This document shows positions 1 through 9,011 of a stretch of DNA of 64,000 nucleotides, in pieces. The stretch is from positions 1,600,178 through 1,664,177 of the forward strand of contig JALCKZ010000001.1 of assembly GCA_022647615.1 (NCBI GenBank), written 5' to 3'. The stretch is from Bacteroidales bacterium. Its GTDB lineage: Bacteria; Bacteroidota; Bacteroidia; Bacteroidales; UBA932. The translations under genes were made by a program, and so were the position numbers. The notes under the pieces were generated by a model that saw nothing but the letters and a program-made list of their open reading frames with translations, searched no databases and was not told where the DNA came from. The stretch's first letter is position 1. The number at the start of each line of letters is the position of its first letter.

Positions 1-1853
1 CTTATGAGACCGGCAGAGGAAGAGTTATTCTACGCGGCAAGACAGAGGTGGAAATCAATGAGAAGAGCGGAAGAGAAACTATCGTGATAAAAGAGATTCC
101 TTACCTGGTCAATAAGGCGGAACTTCTTCAGCAGATTGCTAATCTTGTGGAGGAGAAGAAGATAGATGATATAGTTTATGTCAATGATGAGAGCGACCGC
201 AAGACTGGAATGAGGCTTGTCGTGAAGCTGAAAGTTGGCGCCATGTCCAGCGTTGTTTTGAACAACTTGTTCAAAATGACCGAGTTGCAGAGCAGTTTCC
301 CTGTTAATAATGTTGCTCTTGCAGACGGGCGTCCAAGACTTCTGAATTTAAAGCAGCTTATTAAATACTTTGTCCGCCACAGACATGATGTTGTTGTAAG
401 GCGCTCAAAATTTGAACTTAAGAAGGCCGAGGATAGAGACCATATTGTTGTTGGTTTGCTAATTGCGCTGGATAATATTGATGAAGTTATAAATATTATC
501 CGTTCATCTAAGACAGTTGATGAAGCTAAGGCCAGATTGATAGAGAAGTTCAAATTATCAGATATCCAGGCATCTGCAATTGTTGAGATGAGATTGAGAC
601 AGCTGACCGGACTGGAGAGAGGTAAGCTGGAGGATGAGAGAAAAGAGCTGGAAGCTACTATCAAGAGATTAAAAGATATCCTTGCAGACATCAATTTGCA
701 GATGGGCATAATTAAAGATGAACTGCTGGATTTGAAGAAACGTTTTGGAGATGCAAGACGTACAGATATAGTCCCGATGGAGGGCGAATTTAATCCGGAA
801 GACTTCTATGCCGATGAGGATGTGGTAATTACGATATCTCATCTTGGCTATATTAAGAGAACGCCGCTTGCAGACTACAAGCTTCAGAACAGAGGCGGCA
901 TAGGCTCAAAAGGAAGTTCTACCAGGGATGAGGATTTCATTGAGCACATCTATGTTGCCAATATGCACAGTACGATGCTGTTCTTCACAAAGAACGGAAG
1001 ATGCTTCTGGCTAAAGGTTTACAACATTCCTGAAGGAAACAAGACCAATAAGGGAAGAGCTATTCAGAATGTACTTAGCATAGAGAATGGAGATAGCGTT
1101 CGCGCATACATTAATGTGAAGACATTGGAAGATGCTGATTACATTAAGAATAATTACGTTGTTCTTGGAACAAAGAACGGTGTTGTAAAGAAGACAATGC
1201 TGGAGGAGTATTCACACCCAAGAACTACAGGAGTTAATGCGGTGAATATCAGGGAGGGAGATGAACTTCTGGATGCAATTCTTACTAACGGCAGCAGCCA
1301 AATTATGGTTGCGGCAAAAGAGGGCAAGTGCGTAAGATTTGAGGAGAGCGGAGTGAGAGCTATTGGAAGAACCGGCACCGGAGTAAGAGGCATTAATATA
1401 GAGGAAGGTAATGAGGTCATTGGGCTTATTGCTGTTGACCCCGAATCTGTTAAGAATAATAATGAGACAATTCTGGTTGTCAGCGAGAACGGATATGGCA
1501 AGAGAAGTGATTTGGATGACTACAGAATTACCCACAGAGGAGGCAAAGGCGTAAAGACAATTAACATTACTGAAAAGACTGGCAAACTTATTGCTCTTAA
1601 GGTGGTAAGTGATGAAAATGACCTGATGATTATTAATAAATCAGGCATTACCATCAGAGTTGCGGCATCTGACATTAGAGTTGCCGGACGTGCTACTCAG
1701 GGAGTTAAACTTATTAATATTAGGGCAAAGGACAGTATTGCAGCAGTTTGCATTGTTCCAAAAAGTGATGAAAAAGCTCCTGCTGATGAAGAGGCGGAAC
1801 AGAGTGCCAAGGACGGAGAGAGTGGAAATGGCGCAGAAGGGGAGGAAAATTAG
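1..1853 (+). CDS. gyrA: DNA gyrase subunit A, 3' part
   Basis: The window opens inside this gene; the reading frame is open from base 3 and ends with TAG at 1851-1853. GyrA is the breakage-reunion subunit of DNA gyrase, which puts negative supercoils into DNA with GyrB. The catalytic tyrosine lies upstream of the window. The first visible residues (YETGRGRVILRGKTEVE) match the tower region. The coiled-coil and C-gate follow (VRHRHDVVVRRSKFELKKA; RLRQLTGLE), then the C-terminal beta-pinwheel. A slightly degenerate GyrA box, QNRGGIG, is encoded near 885-905 and a related blade motif HRGGKG near 1530-1550. The tail is acidic, as in other Bacteroidota GyrA. A secreted TPR gene follows, a neighbour I recall for gyrA in Bacteroides. 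ParC is the alternative, but the pinwheel motifs and tail favour GyrA. Confidence 0.96.
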   Translation, partial: YETGRGRVILRGKTEVEINEKSGRETIVIKEIPYLVNKAELLQQIANLVEEKKIDDIVYVNDESDRKTGMRLVVKLKVGAMSSVVLNNLFKMTELQSSFPVNNVALADGRPRLLNLKQLIKYFVRHRHDVVVRRSKFELKKAEDRDHIVVGLLIALDNIDEVINIIRSSKTVDEAKARLIEKFKLSDIQASAIVEMRLRQLTGLERGKLEDERKELEATIKRLKDILADINLQMGIIKDELLDLKKRFGDARRTDIVPMEGEFNPEDFYADEDVVITISHLGYIKRTPLADYKLQNRGGIGSKGSSTRDEDFIEHIYVANMHSTMLFFTKNGRCFWLKVYNIPEGNKTNKGRAIQNVLSIENGDSVRAYINVKTLEDADYIKNNYVVLGTKNGVVKKTMLEEYSHPRTTGVNAVNIREGDELLDAILTNGSSQIMVAAKEGKCVRFEESGVRAIGRTGTGVRGINIEEGNEVIGLIAVDPESVKNNNETILVVSENGYGKRSDLDDYRITHRGGKGVKTINITEKTGKLIALKVVSDENDLMIINKSGITIRVAASDIRVAGRATQGVKLINIRAKDSIAAVCIVPKSDEKAPADEEAEQSAKDGESGNGAEGEEN

Positions 1854-1883
1854 TCTGTCGGGAGTATTATTAATAAAAAGTAG

Positions 1884-1891
1884 TAGATTTG
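1884..1891 (+). promoter_or_regulatory. Possible -7 element for the TPR gene
   Basis: TAGATTTG matches the Bacteroidota -7 consensus TAnnTTTG about 65 bp before the TPR start. No TTG sits at the expected -33 position. That position, 20 bp upstream, is occupied by the 9-mer CTGTCGGGA (1855-1863), which directly follows the gyrA stop codon. Confidence 0.4.
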
Positions 1892-1955
1892 CCTAAATTT
1901 TTGAAACCTGAATTTTTAAAAGATTTATAGAATTACAAATTTTAATTTATTTATA

Positions 1956-3272
1956 ATGAAAAAGTTATTTATCTCATTGGCTCTTGTGCTGCTTTGCGTT
2001 GCGCAAGTTAACGCACAGTCAAAAGAAGCCGAGTCTGCTTTAAAAGGACTTGCAAAAGCTAAGGAAACTTCTCAAAATCCTAAAAAAGCTGATAGGGCTG
2101 ACACCTGGATGAAATTGGGAAATGCATACGCTGCATGCTATGATGCTCCAATCAACGGACTTTGGATTGATGCACCTCAGATGCAGGTTAAACTTTTGCT
2201 AAAAGACCAAACCGTAACAGGTTCACAAAAGAAAGAAGTTAACGGACAGGTTTATACCGTTGACAGTTACGCTGACAAAGACCTTTATTATGATGCATCC
2301 GGCAAACTTGCCGCATGGGTTATCAAGCAGCCTACGCTGACTGATGAAGACGCACTAAGTTGCGCATATAATGCATTTAAGAAAGGGGAGGAGCTTAAGG
2401 CTTCCAAGAGCGATTTGACCGCCGCCTTTAAGACACTTGGCCAAAGATATTGGCAATCAGCAATTAGCGCTTCCAGAGTTGGAGACAATAAGACAGCTTC
2501 CGTATGTTTTGAGAAATCATTTGAGGCTACTTCTGATCCTTCTGTAGGAATGGTTGATACAATGGCATTGTACAATGCCGGTGTTACAGCTTCTATGTCT
2601 AAGGATGATGACAGAGCTATTTCATTGCTGCACAAGTGCATGGAAATGAATTATGATTCAAACGGCGAGGCTTACGCATACCTATCTTCCGCTTACAAAC
2701 AGAAGAGAGATACTGCAAAGGCAAAGGAAGTTCTTGCATTGGGCTTTGCAAAATATCCTACCAGCCAGAGCATTCTAATTGAGCTGATTAACACTTACCT
2801 AAGCACAAAGGATGATCCTAATAAGATTCTTGAGTACATTCATACTGCACAGAAAAATGAGCCTACAAATGCCTCTTTGATTTACACAGAAGGGAATATT
2901 TATAAGACTTTGAAAAAGTATGACCAGGCAATTGCTTGCTATCAGAAAGCTTTGCAGGTAGATCCTACTTACGTTTACGCTCCATTTGCTGAGGGTGATG
3001 CTTATTATTCAATGGGTCTTGAGTTGCAGGAGAAAGCTGCAATGGAGACTGATGATGCTAAGTACAATGCTTTGAATGAGCAACTTAACCAGTGCCTTGA
3101 GAAAGCTATCGTTCCTTTTGAGAAAGCATTCTCTATTGCAAAGGATAAAGAAGTTCAGAAATATTGCGCTGAATATCTAAAGAATATCTATTTCCGTTTC
3201 CGTGATAAGAATGAAACTTACAAGGCCGGATATGATAAATATAATAAGTTCTTGGATGAAGCTTCCAAGTAA
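1956..3272 (+). CDS. Secreted tetratricopeptide-repeat protein
   Basis: A 438-residue protein with a clear signal peptide (MKKLFISLALVLLCVAQVNA, cleavage before QS). The C-terminal half holds TPR-type helical pairs, including YTEGNIYKTLKKYDQAIACY followed by QKALQVDPTYVYAPFAEGDA, and similar but weaker units around residues 200-270. TPR proteins are scaffolds for protein contacts; secreted ones in Bacteroidota usually sit in the periplasm or outer envelope. No enzyme motif is visible. The N-terminal half (residues 25-170) is not recognised. The gene stands alone between gyrA and a strong terminator. The ATG is preceded by an AT-rich stretch without a Shine-Dalgarno sequence, as is common in this phylum. 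Partner and role are unknown. Confidence 0.88.
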   Translation: MKKLFISLALVLLCVAQVNAQSKEAESALKGLAKAKETSQNPKKADRADTWMKLGNAYAACYDAPINGLWIDAPQMQVKLLLKDQTVTGSQKKEVNGQVYTVDSYADKDLYYDASGKLAAWVIKQPTLTDEDALSCAYNAFKKGEELKASKSDLTAAFKTLGQRYWQSAISASRVGDNKTASVCFEKSFEATSDPSVGMVDTMALYNAGVTASMSKDDDRAISLLHKCMEMNYDSNGEAYAYLSSAYKQKRDTAKAKEVLALGFAKYPTSQSILIELINTYLSTKDDPNKILEYIHTAQKNEPTNASLIYTEGNIYKTLKKYDQAIACYQKALQVDPTYVYAPFAEGDAYYSMGLELQEKAAMETDDAKYNALNEQLNQCLEKAIVPFEKAFSIAKDKEVQKYCAEYLKNIYFRFRDKNETYKAGYDKYNKFLDEASK

Positions 3273-3288
3273 AGTTTAGATTAAAACA

Positions 3289-3328
3289 TACAAAAAAAAC
3301 GCATCGGATTCCGATGCGTTTTTTTTGT
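3289..3328. terminator. Bidirectional intrinsic terminator
   Basis: CGCATCGG and CCGATGCG pair around a three-base ATT loop, flanked by an A-run on the left and a T-run on the right. The symmetry lets it end both the rightward TPR transcript and the leftward RNA-binding-protein transcript. Confidence 0.92.
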
Positions 3329-3366
3329 TTTAGGTTAATTAAAGAACTTTGCTCTCCGCGGTATTG

Positions 3367-3666
3367 CTACTGCTGAGGGTTCTCACCTGCAGGGTTTTGC
3401 GGAGCTGATTCCTGAGGGTGATTAGCCTTGGACGTTGCTACTGCAACATTAATGGTTCTTCCCATATGTTCGGAACCGTTAAGAGCTGCAATTGCTTTTT
3501 CAGCTGCAGCATCATCCGGCATCTCAACAAATCCATATCCTCTAGATCTGTGAGTGTCCCTGTTAATAATAATCCTAGCTGAAGAAACTTCCCCGTAGGG
3601 AGCGAATAACTGCTCTAAGTCTTCTCTTCTTGCTTTAAAACTTAGGCTAGATACAAAAATGTTCAT
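3367..3666 (-). CDS. RRM-domain RNA-binding protein
   Basis: A 99-residue single-domain RNA recognition motif protein. RNP2 is NIFVSSLSF at the N-terminus and RNP1 is RSRGYGFVEM in the middle; the aromatic residues that stack on RNA are present. The C-terminal tail (SKANHPQESAPQNPAGENPQQ, in two stretches) is low-complexity and Pro/Gln/Asn-rich. Such small RRM proteins are abundant in Bacteroidota and some act as global post-transcriptional regulators, often named Rbp. I placed the start at the ATG of MNIFVSS. A longer frame would start at 3705, but its first codons overlap the promoter -7 element at 3694-3701. The gene is monocistronic between that promoter and the terminator. Confidence 0.92.
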   Translation of the reverse strand: MNIFVSSLSFKARREDLEQLFAPYGEVSSARIIINRDTHRSRGYGFVEMPDDAAAEKAIAALNGSEHMGRTINVAVATSKANHPQESAPQNPAGENPQQ

Positions 3667-3693
3667 TGTAAAAGTTGTTTTGTTTTGTTGTAA

Positions 3694-3725
3694 CAAATCT
3701 AACAATTTTTAACTGAATTTGCAAA
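3694..3725 (-). promoter_or_regulatory. Promoter of the RRM gene
   Basis: On the minus strand TTTG (3722-3725), a 20-bp spacer and TAGATTTG (3694-3701) reproduce the Bacteroidota housekeeping promoter. The element directly follows the purF stop codon, so the RRM gene is transcribed independently of purF. Confidence 0.75.
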
Positions 3726-5708
3726 TTATCTACTATAACCGCGTTTATAGGGGTTTCCTTCATAATAATTTATGTACGCACGTATTGCCGTCCTTGTACC
3801 TCCGGGGGTTGGATAGTTTCCGCTGAAGTACCAATCGCCGCTATTTTTAGGACATGCTTTATGCAAATTCTCAATGCTTTGATACACAACTTTTACATTG
3901 CATTTTAAACCGTCGGGAGTAACAAGCTCTGCAATCTTTGCAGAAATTTCCTCCTCTGTGAATGGAGCATATATCTCCTTTACAAAGTTCTGAATATGAG
4001 GCTTTGCCGCAGATGAATCTTTGCTGGAAGTAGTACTTGAACTTATAAATTCTGAGAGCGGTTTGTTATCAGCCGCCTTGCATTTTCTGTAAACTTCACT
4101 TAGCAATTTTTCCATTCCTCTCTCTTTGATTAATGAAACCGCCGCATTAAAAGCGATAAATTCTCCCATTCTGCTCATGTCAATTCCATAGCAATCAGGG
4201 TATCTGATTTGCGGAGAAGAGGATATTATTATTATCTCCTTTGGATCTAACCTGCTGAGTATCTTTATAATACTCTGCTTTAGCGTTGTGCCTCTTACTA
4301 TGCTGTCATCTATTACTGCAATTGTATCCTTTTTAGGAATAATGCTATTGTAAGTTATATCATAAACGTGAGCGGCCAAATCATTTCTTGTGCTTCCTTC
4401 CGCAATAAAGGTTCTCATCTTAATATCCTTAATAGCAAGCTTTTCCGTCCTTACCTTGCGCGCAAGAATCTCTTTGATAGCCTCATTTTCTTTGTTAAGA
4501 AGTTCTTTATTTTTATTCTCTTTGCTCCCGACAGATTTGTTTTGAATCTCTTCTATGGCCAGGAATTTTGCTTCATTAAGTTTGTCATTAAGTCCCTCAA
4601 TCATACCATAATACGCAACTTCTGCGGTATTTGGAATAAAGGAGAAAACAGTATGGTCAAAACCGCCGGCAGAGGCTGAAAGAATTTGCGGAGCCAAAAG
4701 TTTGCCAAGCATTTTTCTCTCCCTGTAGATTTCAGCATCTGAACCGCGGGAAAAATAAATTCTCTCAAATGAGCAAGGCTTTGGATTGCTGGGCTTTACA
4801 ATGCAGCTGATATTCATGCGCCCGTCGCGATGAATAGTAATTGCCTCACCTGCAGTAAGTTCTTTGATATCTTCAAATTTTACATCCATTGCGGTTTGTA
4901 TGGCGGCACGCTCTGATGCTGCTACAACAACCTCATTATCACTATAATAATAGCAAGGTCTAATTCCCCATCTGTCTTTGAATACAAAACTTTCTCCGCT
5001 GCCGGTTGCGCCTACAATGCAAAATCCTCCGTCCCATGTTTTAGAAGCCTCCGCAATTACTCCCTCCATATCTATGCTTTCTTCAATTTTCTGATTTAGC
5101 TCCGCGCCTCTAAAACCTTGAGCCTTAAACTTTTTGTACAAATCATTATGATGCTCGTCAAGCAGACAGCCCATCTGTTCCAGAATTAAAAATGTATCTG
5201 CGTCGCTGCGCGGATGCTGGCCTTGTCCTATGACCATGTCAAATAATTCCTCTTCATTTGTCAGGTTGAAGTTCCCGGCAAGACAAAGATTGCGGGTGCG
5301 CCAGTTGTTCCTTCTTAAAAACGGATGAACGTAAGACATACCGCTTCTCCCTGTGGTACTGTATCTTAGGTGACCTATATAAACTTCTCCAAGGTATGGA
5401 AGATCTTCCGTTTCCAATGTGCTCTTCTTTGCCTCATCAATTGCTTTATGCACATTATCAAAGCATTCCGCAATTGCAGTATTGCCAAGCGCGCGCTCTC
5501 TGAATATGTATTCATTGCCAGGTTCGGCATTAATTTTAATGCATGCAAGTCCGGCTCCTTCCTGGCCGCGGTTGTGCTGTTTTTCCATCATAAGGTACAG
5601 TTTATTAAGACCGTACGAATATGTCCCATATTTTTTCTTGTAGTAAGATAATGGTTTAAGTAGGCGGATAAGAACAATACCGCACTCGTGTTTAATTTGC
5701 TCGCTCAT
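3726..5708 (-). CDS. purF: Amidophosphoribosyltransferase-like protein (long Bacteroidota form)
   Basis: This 660-residue protein has a class II glutamine amidotransferase domain and a phosphoribosyltransferase domain. PurF makes 5-phosphoribosylamine from PRPP and glutamine, the first step of purine synthesis. The likely nucleophile is Cys9 (HECGIVLI), so an 8-residue propeptide would have to be removed. QHNRGQEGAG and RYSTTGRSG are the usual amidotransferase motifs. The PRPP loop is clear: IAVIDDSIVRGTTLKQ. It is about 150 residues longer than classical PurF, with extra sequence in the middle (a lysine/glutamate-rich stretch) and at the C-terminus. Bacteroidota genomes often carry both a classical and this long form, so the physiological reaction is inferred rather than certain. 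It is transcribed alone. Confidence 0.85.
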   Translation of the reverse strand: MSEQIKHECGIVLIRLLKPLSYYKKKYGTYSYGLNKLYLMMEKQHNRGQEGAGLACIKINAEPGNEYIFRERALGNTAIAECFDNVHKAIDEAKKSTLETEDLPYLGEVYIGHLRYSTTGRSGMSYVHPFLRRNNWRTRNLCLAGNFNLTNEEELFDMVIGQGQHPRSDADTFLILEQMGCLLDEHHNDLYKKFKAQGFRGAELNQKIEESIDMEGVIAEASKTWDGGFCIVGATGSGESFVFKDRWGIRPCYYYSDNEVVVAASERAAIQTAMDVKFEDIKELTAGEAITIHRDGRMNISCIVKPSNPKPCSFERIYFSRGSDAEIYRERKMLGKLLAPQILSASAGGFDHTVFSFIPNTAEVAYYGMIEGLNDKLNEAKFLAIEEIQNKSVGSKENKNKELLNKENEAIKEILARKVRTEKLAIKDIKMRTFIAEGSTRNDLAAHVYDITYNSIIPKKDTIAVIDDSIVRGTTLKQSIIKILSRLDPKEIIIISSSPQIRYPDCYGIDMSRMGEFIAFNAAVSLIKERGMEKLLSEVYRKCKAADNKPLSEFISSSTTSSKDSSAAKPHIQNFVKEIYAPFTEEEISAKIAELVTPDGLKCNVKVVYQSIENLHKACPKNSGDWYFSGNYPTPGGTRTAIRAYINYYEGNPYKRGYSR

Positions 5709-5755
5709 GTTAAAATGTTTTGGATGAAGGTTAACTGATGGCTTCTGAACGTGTG

Positions 5756-5783
5756 CAAATGTACCTAAAAATTCATAAATTTG
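5756..5783. promoter_or_regulatory. Divergent -7 elements between purF and the mutase
   Basis: TACATTTG on the minus strand (5756-5763) faces purF. TAAATTTG on the plus strand (5776-5783) faces the phosphohexomutase gene. Both match TAnnTTTG. Neither has a perfect -33 TTG at 19-21 bp, so the calls are tentative. Confidence 0.4.
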
Positions 5784-5890
5784 AGGACTATTAATATATA
5801 GAAATCAACAATTAGCCGTTTGAATTGTTTAAATGTTTTTAGCAAAGCGGTTAATCTTTTTTTATTTGAATAAAAAATAAATATAACATT

Positions 5891-7597
5891 ATGGATAGCA
5901 AAATTTTGACAACGGCAAAGCAGTGGCTCGGAGAGGGTTACGATGCCGCAACAAAAGCGGAAGTTAAAAAAATGATTGACGGGGACCCAAAGGTTCTGGA
6001 AGATGCATTTTATAAAACTTTGGAATTCGGGACCGGCGGACTTAGAGGAATTATGGGTGCCGGTACAAACAGAATGAATAAATACACCGTGGGGATGGCA
6101 ACGCAAGGCTTTGCAAATTATTTGATTAAGGCCTTTGGACCGGATTCAAAAAATCCGCTTAAGCAGATAAAAGTTGCAATTTCATTTGACTGCAGAAATC
6201 ACAGTAAAGAATATTCACGGCTTGTAGCGGATATATTTGCCGCTAACGGCTTTAAAGTATTCCTGTTCAGAGATTTGCGTCCTACTCCGGAGCTGAGCTA
6301 CACTATTCGTCACCTGCATTGCCAGGGTGGCGTGATGGTTACCGCATCTCATAATCCAAAGGAGTACAACGGTTACAAAGCCTATTGGGATGATGGCGCT
6401 CAGGTAATTGCTCCTCATGATACAGGCATTATAAAGGAAGTGAACAAAATAAAAAATCTTTCACAGGTTAAATGGGGAGGTAAGAAAACTTCTGCAAAAT
6501 GCTCAGCCGAAAAGAGTTGTAAAGGAAGCATCAAAATGATTGGTGCGGAAATTGACAAAGCTTATTTAAAGGATTTGTCCACTCTTCATCTCTCTCCTCT
6601 TGCTGTAAAGCATCACAAGAACATGAAAGTTGTGTACACACCTCTGCATGGAACAGGCATCAAAATTATTCCGCGCGCTTTAAAGGAGATGGGCTTTGCA
6701 AATGTTAATGTCGTTAAGGCTCAGGCAATTAATGATGGCAATTTTCCTACGGTAGAATCTCCAAATCCCGAGAATCCTTCAGCTATGAAGATGGCTGTTG
6801 ATCTTGCAAATAAGATAAAAGCAGATTTGGTTTTGGCTTCTGATCCGGATGCGGACAGAGTAGGGATGGGAATAAGAAATGACAAAGGAGAAATTGTGCT
6901 GCTTAACGGAAATCAGACTAATGCCATTCTAACTTATTATGTACTAAGACGCTGGAGCGAGACGGGAAAACTAAAGAGAAGCAAAAAATTCCCTTACACA
7001 ATAAAAACTATCGTGACTACAAATTTGATTTCAGACATTGCGGAAAAATTTGGAGTTAAGTGTTATAATGTTCTTACAGGTTTCAAAAACATTGCGGAGG
7101 TTGTAAAGCATAATGAGGGGAAGGGAATATTTGTTTGCGGCGGAGAGGAGAGTTTTGGCTTTAGCCTGGGTGAGTTTGTAAGAGATAAGGATGCGCCTAT
7201 AACTTGCTCAATTATATGTGAATGCGCTGCATGGTGCGCAGACAATAAGATGACAATGTGGGGATTGCTTCAACTAATCTATAAGGAGTTTGGACAGTAT
7301 GATAACTGGCTGCGCCAATACACTTTCAAAGGTATAGAGGGAGCAAAAAAAATTGCCGGAATAATGGAGAAATTCAGAAGCAATCCTCCAAAGAAATTGG
7401 CAGGTTCTCCTATAGTTGTTTATAAAGATTTTGATAAGGGAAACAATTACGCGCCTGAGGTTAAGCTGGCTAAATCCAATGTGCTTCAATATATTGCAAA
7501 GGATGGAACCATGGTCTCTTTAAGACCTTCCGGTACTGAGCCAAAGATTAAATTTTATTTTGAGACTCGCTGCAAAGAGAGCGGAAGAGGCTGCTAA
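5891..7597 (+). CDS. pgcA: Alpha-phosphohexomutase (phosphoglucomutase/phosphomannomutase)
   Basis: This 568-residue cytosolic enzyme interconverts hexose 1- and 6-phosphates, linking glycolysis to nucleotide-sugar and polysaccharide synthesis. All four family motifs are visible: FGTGGLRGIMGAGTNRMN; the phosphoserine loop TASHNPKEYNGYKAYWDDGA; the metal site SDPDADR; and the sugar and phosphate sites GGEESFGFSLGEF and RPSGTEPKIKFYF. Overall it looks like B. subtilis PgcA. The end is odd: after KIKFYFET the frame stops within eight codons (RCKESGRGC). Reading one base further on gives a helix-like tail (RLAAKRAEEAAKKKALLDKE...) that stops at 7635-7637 and resembles the usual C-terminal helix. 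A late frameshift, real or from sequencing, is likely. Confidence 0.93.
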   Translation: MDSKILTTAKQWLGEGYDAATKAEVKKMIDGDPKVLEDAFYKTLEFGTGGLRGIMGAGTNRMNKYTVGMATQGFANYLIKAFGPDSKNPLKQIKVAISFDCRNHSKEYSRLVADIFAANGFKVFLFRDLRPTPELSYTIRHLHCQGGVMVTASHNPKEYNGYKAYWDDGAQVIAPHDTGIIKEVNKIKNLSQVKWGGKKTSAKCSAEKSCKGSIKMIGAEIDKAYLKDLSTLHLSPLAVKHHKNMKVVYTPLHGTGIKIIPRALKEMGFANVNVVKAQAINDGNFPTVESPNPENPSAMKMAVDLANKIKADLVLASDPDADRVGMGIRNDKGEIVLLNGNQTNAILTYYVLRRWSETGKLKRSKKFPYTIKTIVTTNLISDIAEKFGVKCYNVLTGFKNIAEVVKHNEGKGIFVCGGEESFGFSLGEFVRDKDAPITCSIICECAAWCADNKMTMWGLLQLIYKEFGQYDNWLRQYTFKGIEGAKKIAGIMEKFRSNPPKKLAGSPIVVYKDFDKGNNYAPEVKLAKSNVLQYIAKDGTMVSLRPSGTEPKIKFYFETRCKESGRGC

Positions 7598-7690
7598 AAA
7601 GAAGGCTTTGCTTGATAAAGAATTTTTGCAGAAATAAATATTGTGTAAATGATTTCATGCGGGCAAGTTCCTGCATTAATAATTTGATTA

Positions 7691-8917
7691 ATGGGAAAAA
7701 TTTTTTCAAAGAGAGTCTGGCAGCTGGCTCTTATAATGTCCTTTTGGTTTGTTATTTCATTTATAACCAACATATTAGGGCCGCTTATTCCGGATATCAT
7801 CAATAATTTTTCCCTTAAGAATCTTGCTCTTGCAGGTTTCATTCCAACCTCATTTTTTGTAGCCTATGCAGTTATGTCAATACCCGCAGGGTTGATGATT
7901 GAAAAGTGGGGGGAGAAGCGTGTTTTATTCGTCGGTTTTTTAATGCCGTTCATTGGTTCTTTGCTGTTTGCTTTTTTGCATACTTATCCTATTCTTCTTT
8001 GCTCTTGTTTTATAATAGGGCTGGGAATGGCTATGCTTCAGACAGTTCTGAATCCGCTGCAAAGAACCGTTGGAGGAGAGGAAAACTATGCCTTTGTTGG
8101 TGAACTGGGCCAGCTGGTTTTCAGCTGCGCATCTTTTATCAGTCCGCTTGTATACACGTATTATGTAAAAAATCCAATGTCAATTGCACCTCCGGAATTG
8201 CCGTGGGTCTCTCTGTATTACCTGTTTGCAATAATATTGGTTGTAATGCTTTGCGCTGTCCTTGTGTGCAAGTTTCCCAAAATTGAGCTTAATGAAGATG
8301 AAAAAAGCGGAAGCAAATCCTCTTATTTTGAGCTGTTTAGGAAGAGATATGTATGGCTGTTCGCGCTAGGTATTTTTTGCTACGTAAGTACCGAGCAAGG
8401 AACTTCTATCTATATGAGCACATTTTTGGAGAAGTATCACGGTGTTAATCCTCAGGTACTTGGAGCACATACGGTTGCCTATTTCTGGGGCTCTATGCTG
8501 GTGGGCTGCGTGCTTGGACTTGTATTATTAAAACTGTTTGACAGCAAAAAACTTTTGCGCTGCAGCGGTTATTTAGCTGCTACACTTTTGGCTATTGCAT
8601 TGTTTGGCTCCCGACAGACAGCACTTTTCTGCTTCCCCGCAATTGGATTCAGCATATCAATGATGTATTCCATAATATTCTCATTAGCACTTAATTCCGC
8701 AGCGGAACATCATGGCTCATTTGCCGGAATTCTTTGTTCTGCTATTGTAGGCGGCGCCGTAGGTCCGCTTTTAGTAGGGCTTTTATCTGACTGGACCGGA
8801 AGTTTAAGGATAGGAATGTTTCTTATCTTTGCATTCATTTTTTACATGACCTCCATTGGATTTTGGGCAAAACCAATTGTCTCCAATAGGACAATGCTGG
8901 ATAGAAAAGATGTTTAA
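7691..8917 (+). CDS. MFS transporter, FucP-like sugar:H+ symporter family
   Basis: A 408-residue inner-membrane protein with about twelve hydrophobic segments. The first half contains ITNILGPLIPDI, the loop GLMIEKWGEKRVLFVG and a fourth-helix stretch GLGMAMLQTVLNPLQRTVGG, all typical of the fucose/glucose/galactose permease branch of the major facilitator superfamily. EENYAFVGELGQLVFSCASF matches the conserved region around helix 5 in Bacteroidales sugar MFS proteins. It follows the phosphohexomutase by about 90 bp on the same strand, so uptake of a hexose that feeds the mutase is plausible, but the substrate cannot be read from sequence. One 9-mer copy (complement orientation, 8609) lies inside the gene as Ser-Arg-Gln codons. 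Confidence 0.87.
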   Translation: MGKIFSKRVWQLALIMSFWFVISFITNILGPLIPDIINNFSLKNLALAGFIPTSFFVAYAVMSIPAGLMIEKWGEKRVLFVGFLMPFIGSLLFAFLHTYPILLCSCFIIGLGMAMLQTVLNPLQRTVGGEENYAFVGELGQLVFSCASFISPLVYTYYVKNPMSIAPPELPWVSLYYLFAIILVVMLCAVLVCKFPKIELNEDEKSGSKSSYFELFRKRYVWLFALGIFCYVSTEQGTSIYMSTFLEKYHGVNPQVLGAHTVAYFWGSMLVGCVLGLVLLKLFDSKKLLRCSGYLAATLLAIALFGSRQTALFCFPAIGFSISMMYSIIFSLALNSAAEHHGSFAGILCSAIVGGAVGPLLVGLLSDWTGSLRIGMFLIFAFIFYMTSIGFWAKPIVSNRTMLDRKDV

Positions 8918-8937
8918 AGAGTATTTGATGTACTTAA

Positions 8938-9011
8938 GGGGTTGTAGCTCAGTTGGCTAGAGCGCAGCGTTCGCAACGCTGAGGTCGCGGGTTCGATTCC
9001 CGTCAACTCCA
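8938..9011 (+). tRNA. tRNA-Ala (anticodon CGC)
   Basis: A 74-nt cloverleaf. The acceptor GGGGTTG pairs with CAACTCC and includes the G3:U70 wobble that marks alanine tRNAs. The anticodon stem CAGCG/CGCTG encloses the loop TTCGCAA, giving anticodon CGC, which reads GCG. The T-arm has GGTTCGATTCC. CCA is not encoded. The last nine bases also belong to a 24-bp perfect inverted repeat with the sequence just downstream. Confidence 0.95.
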
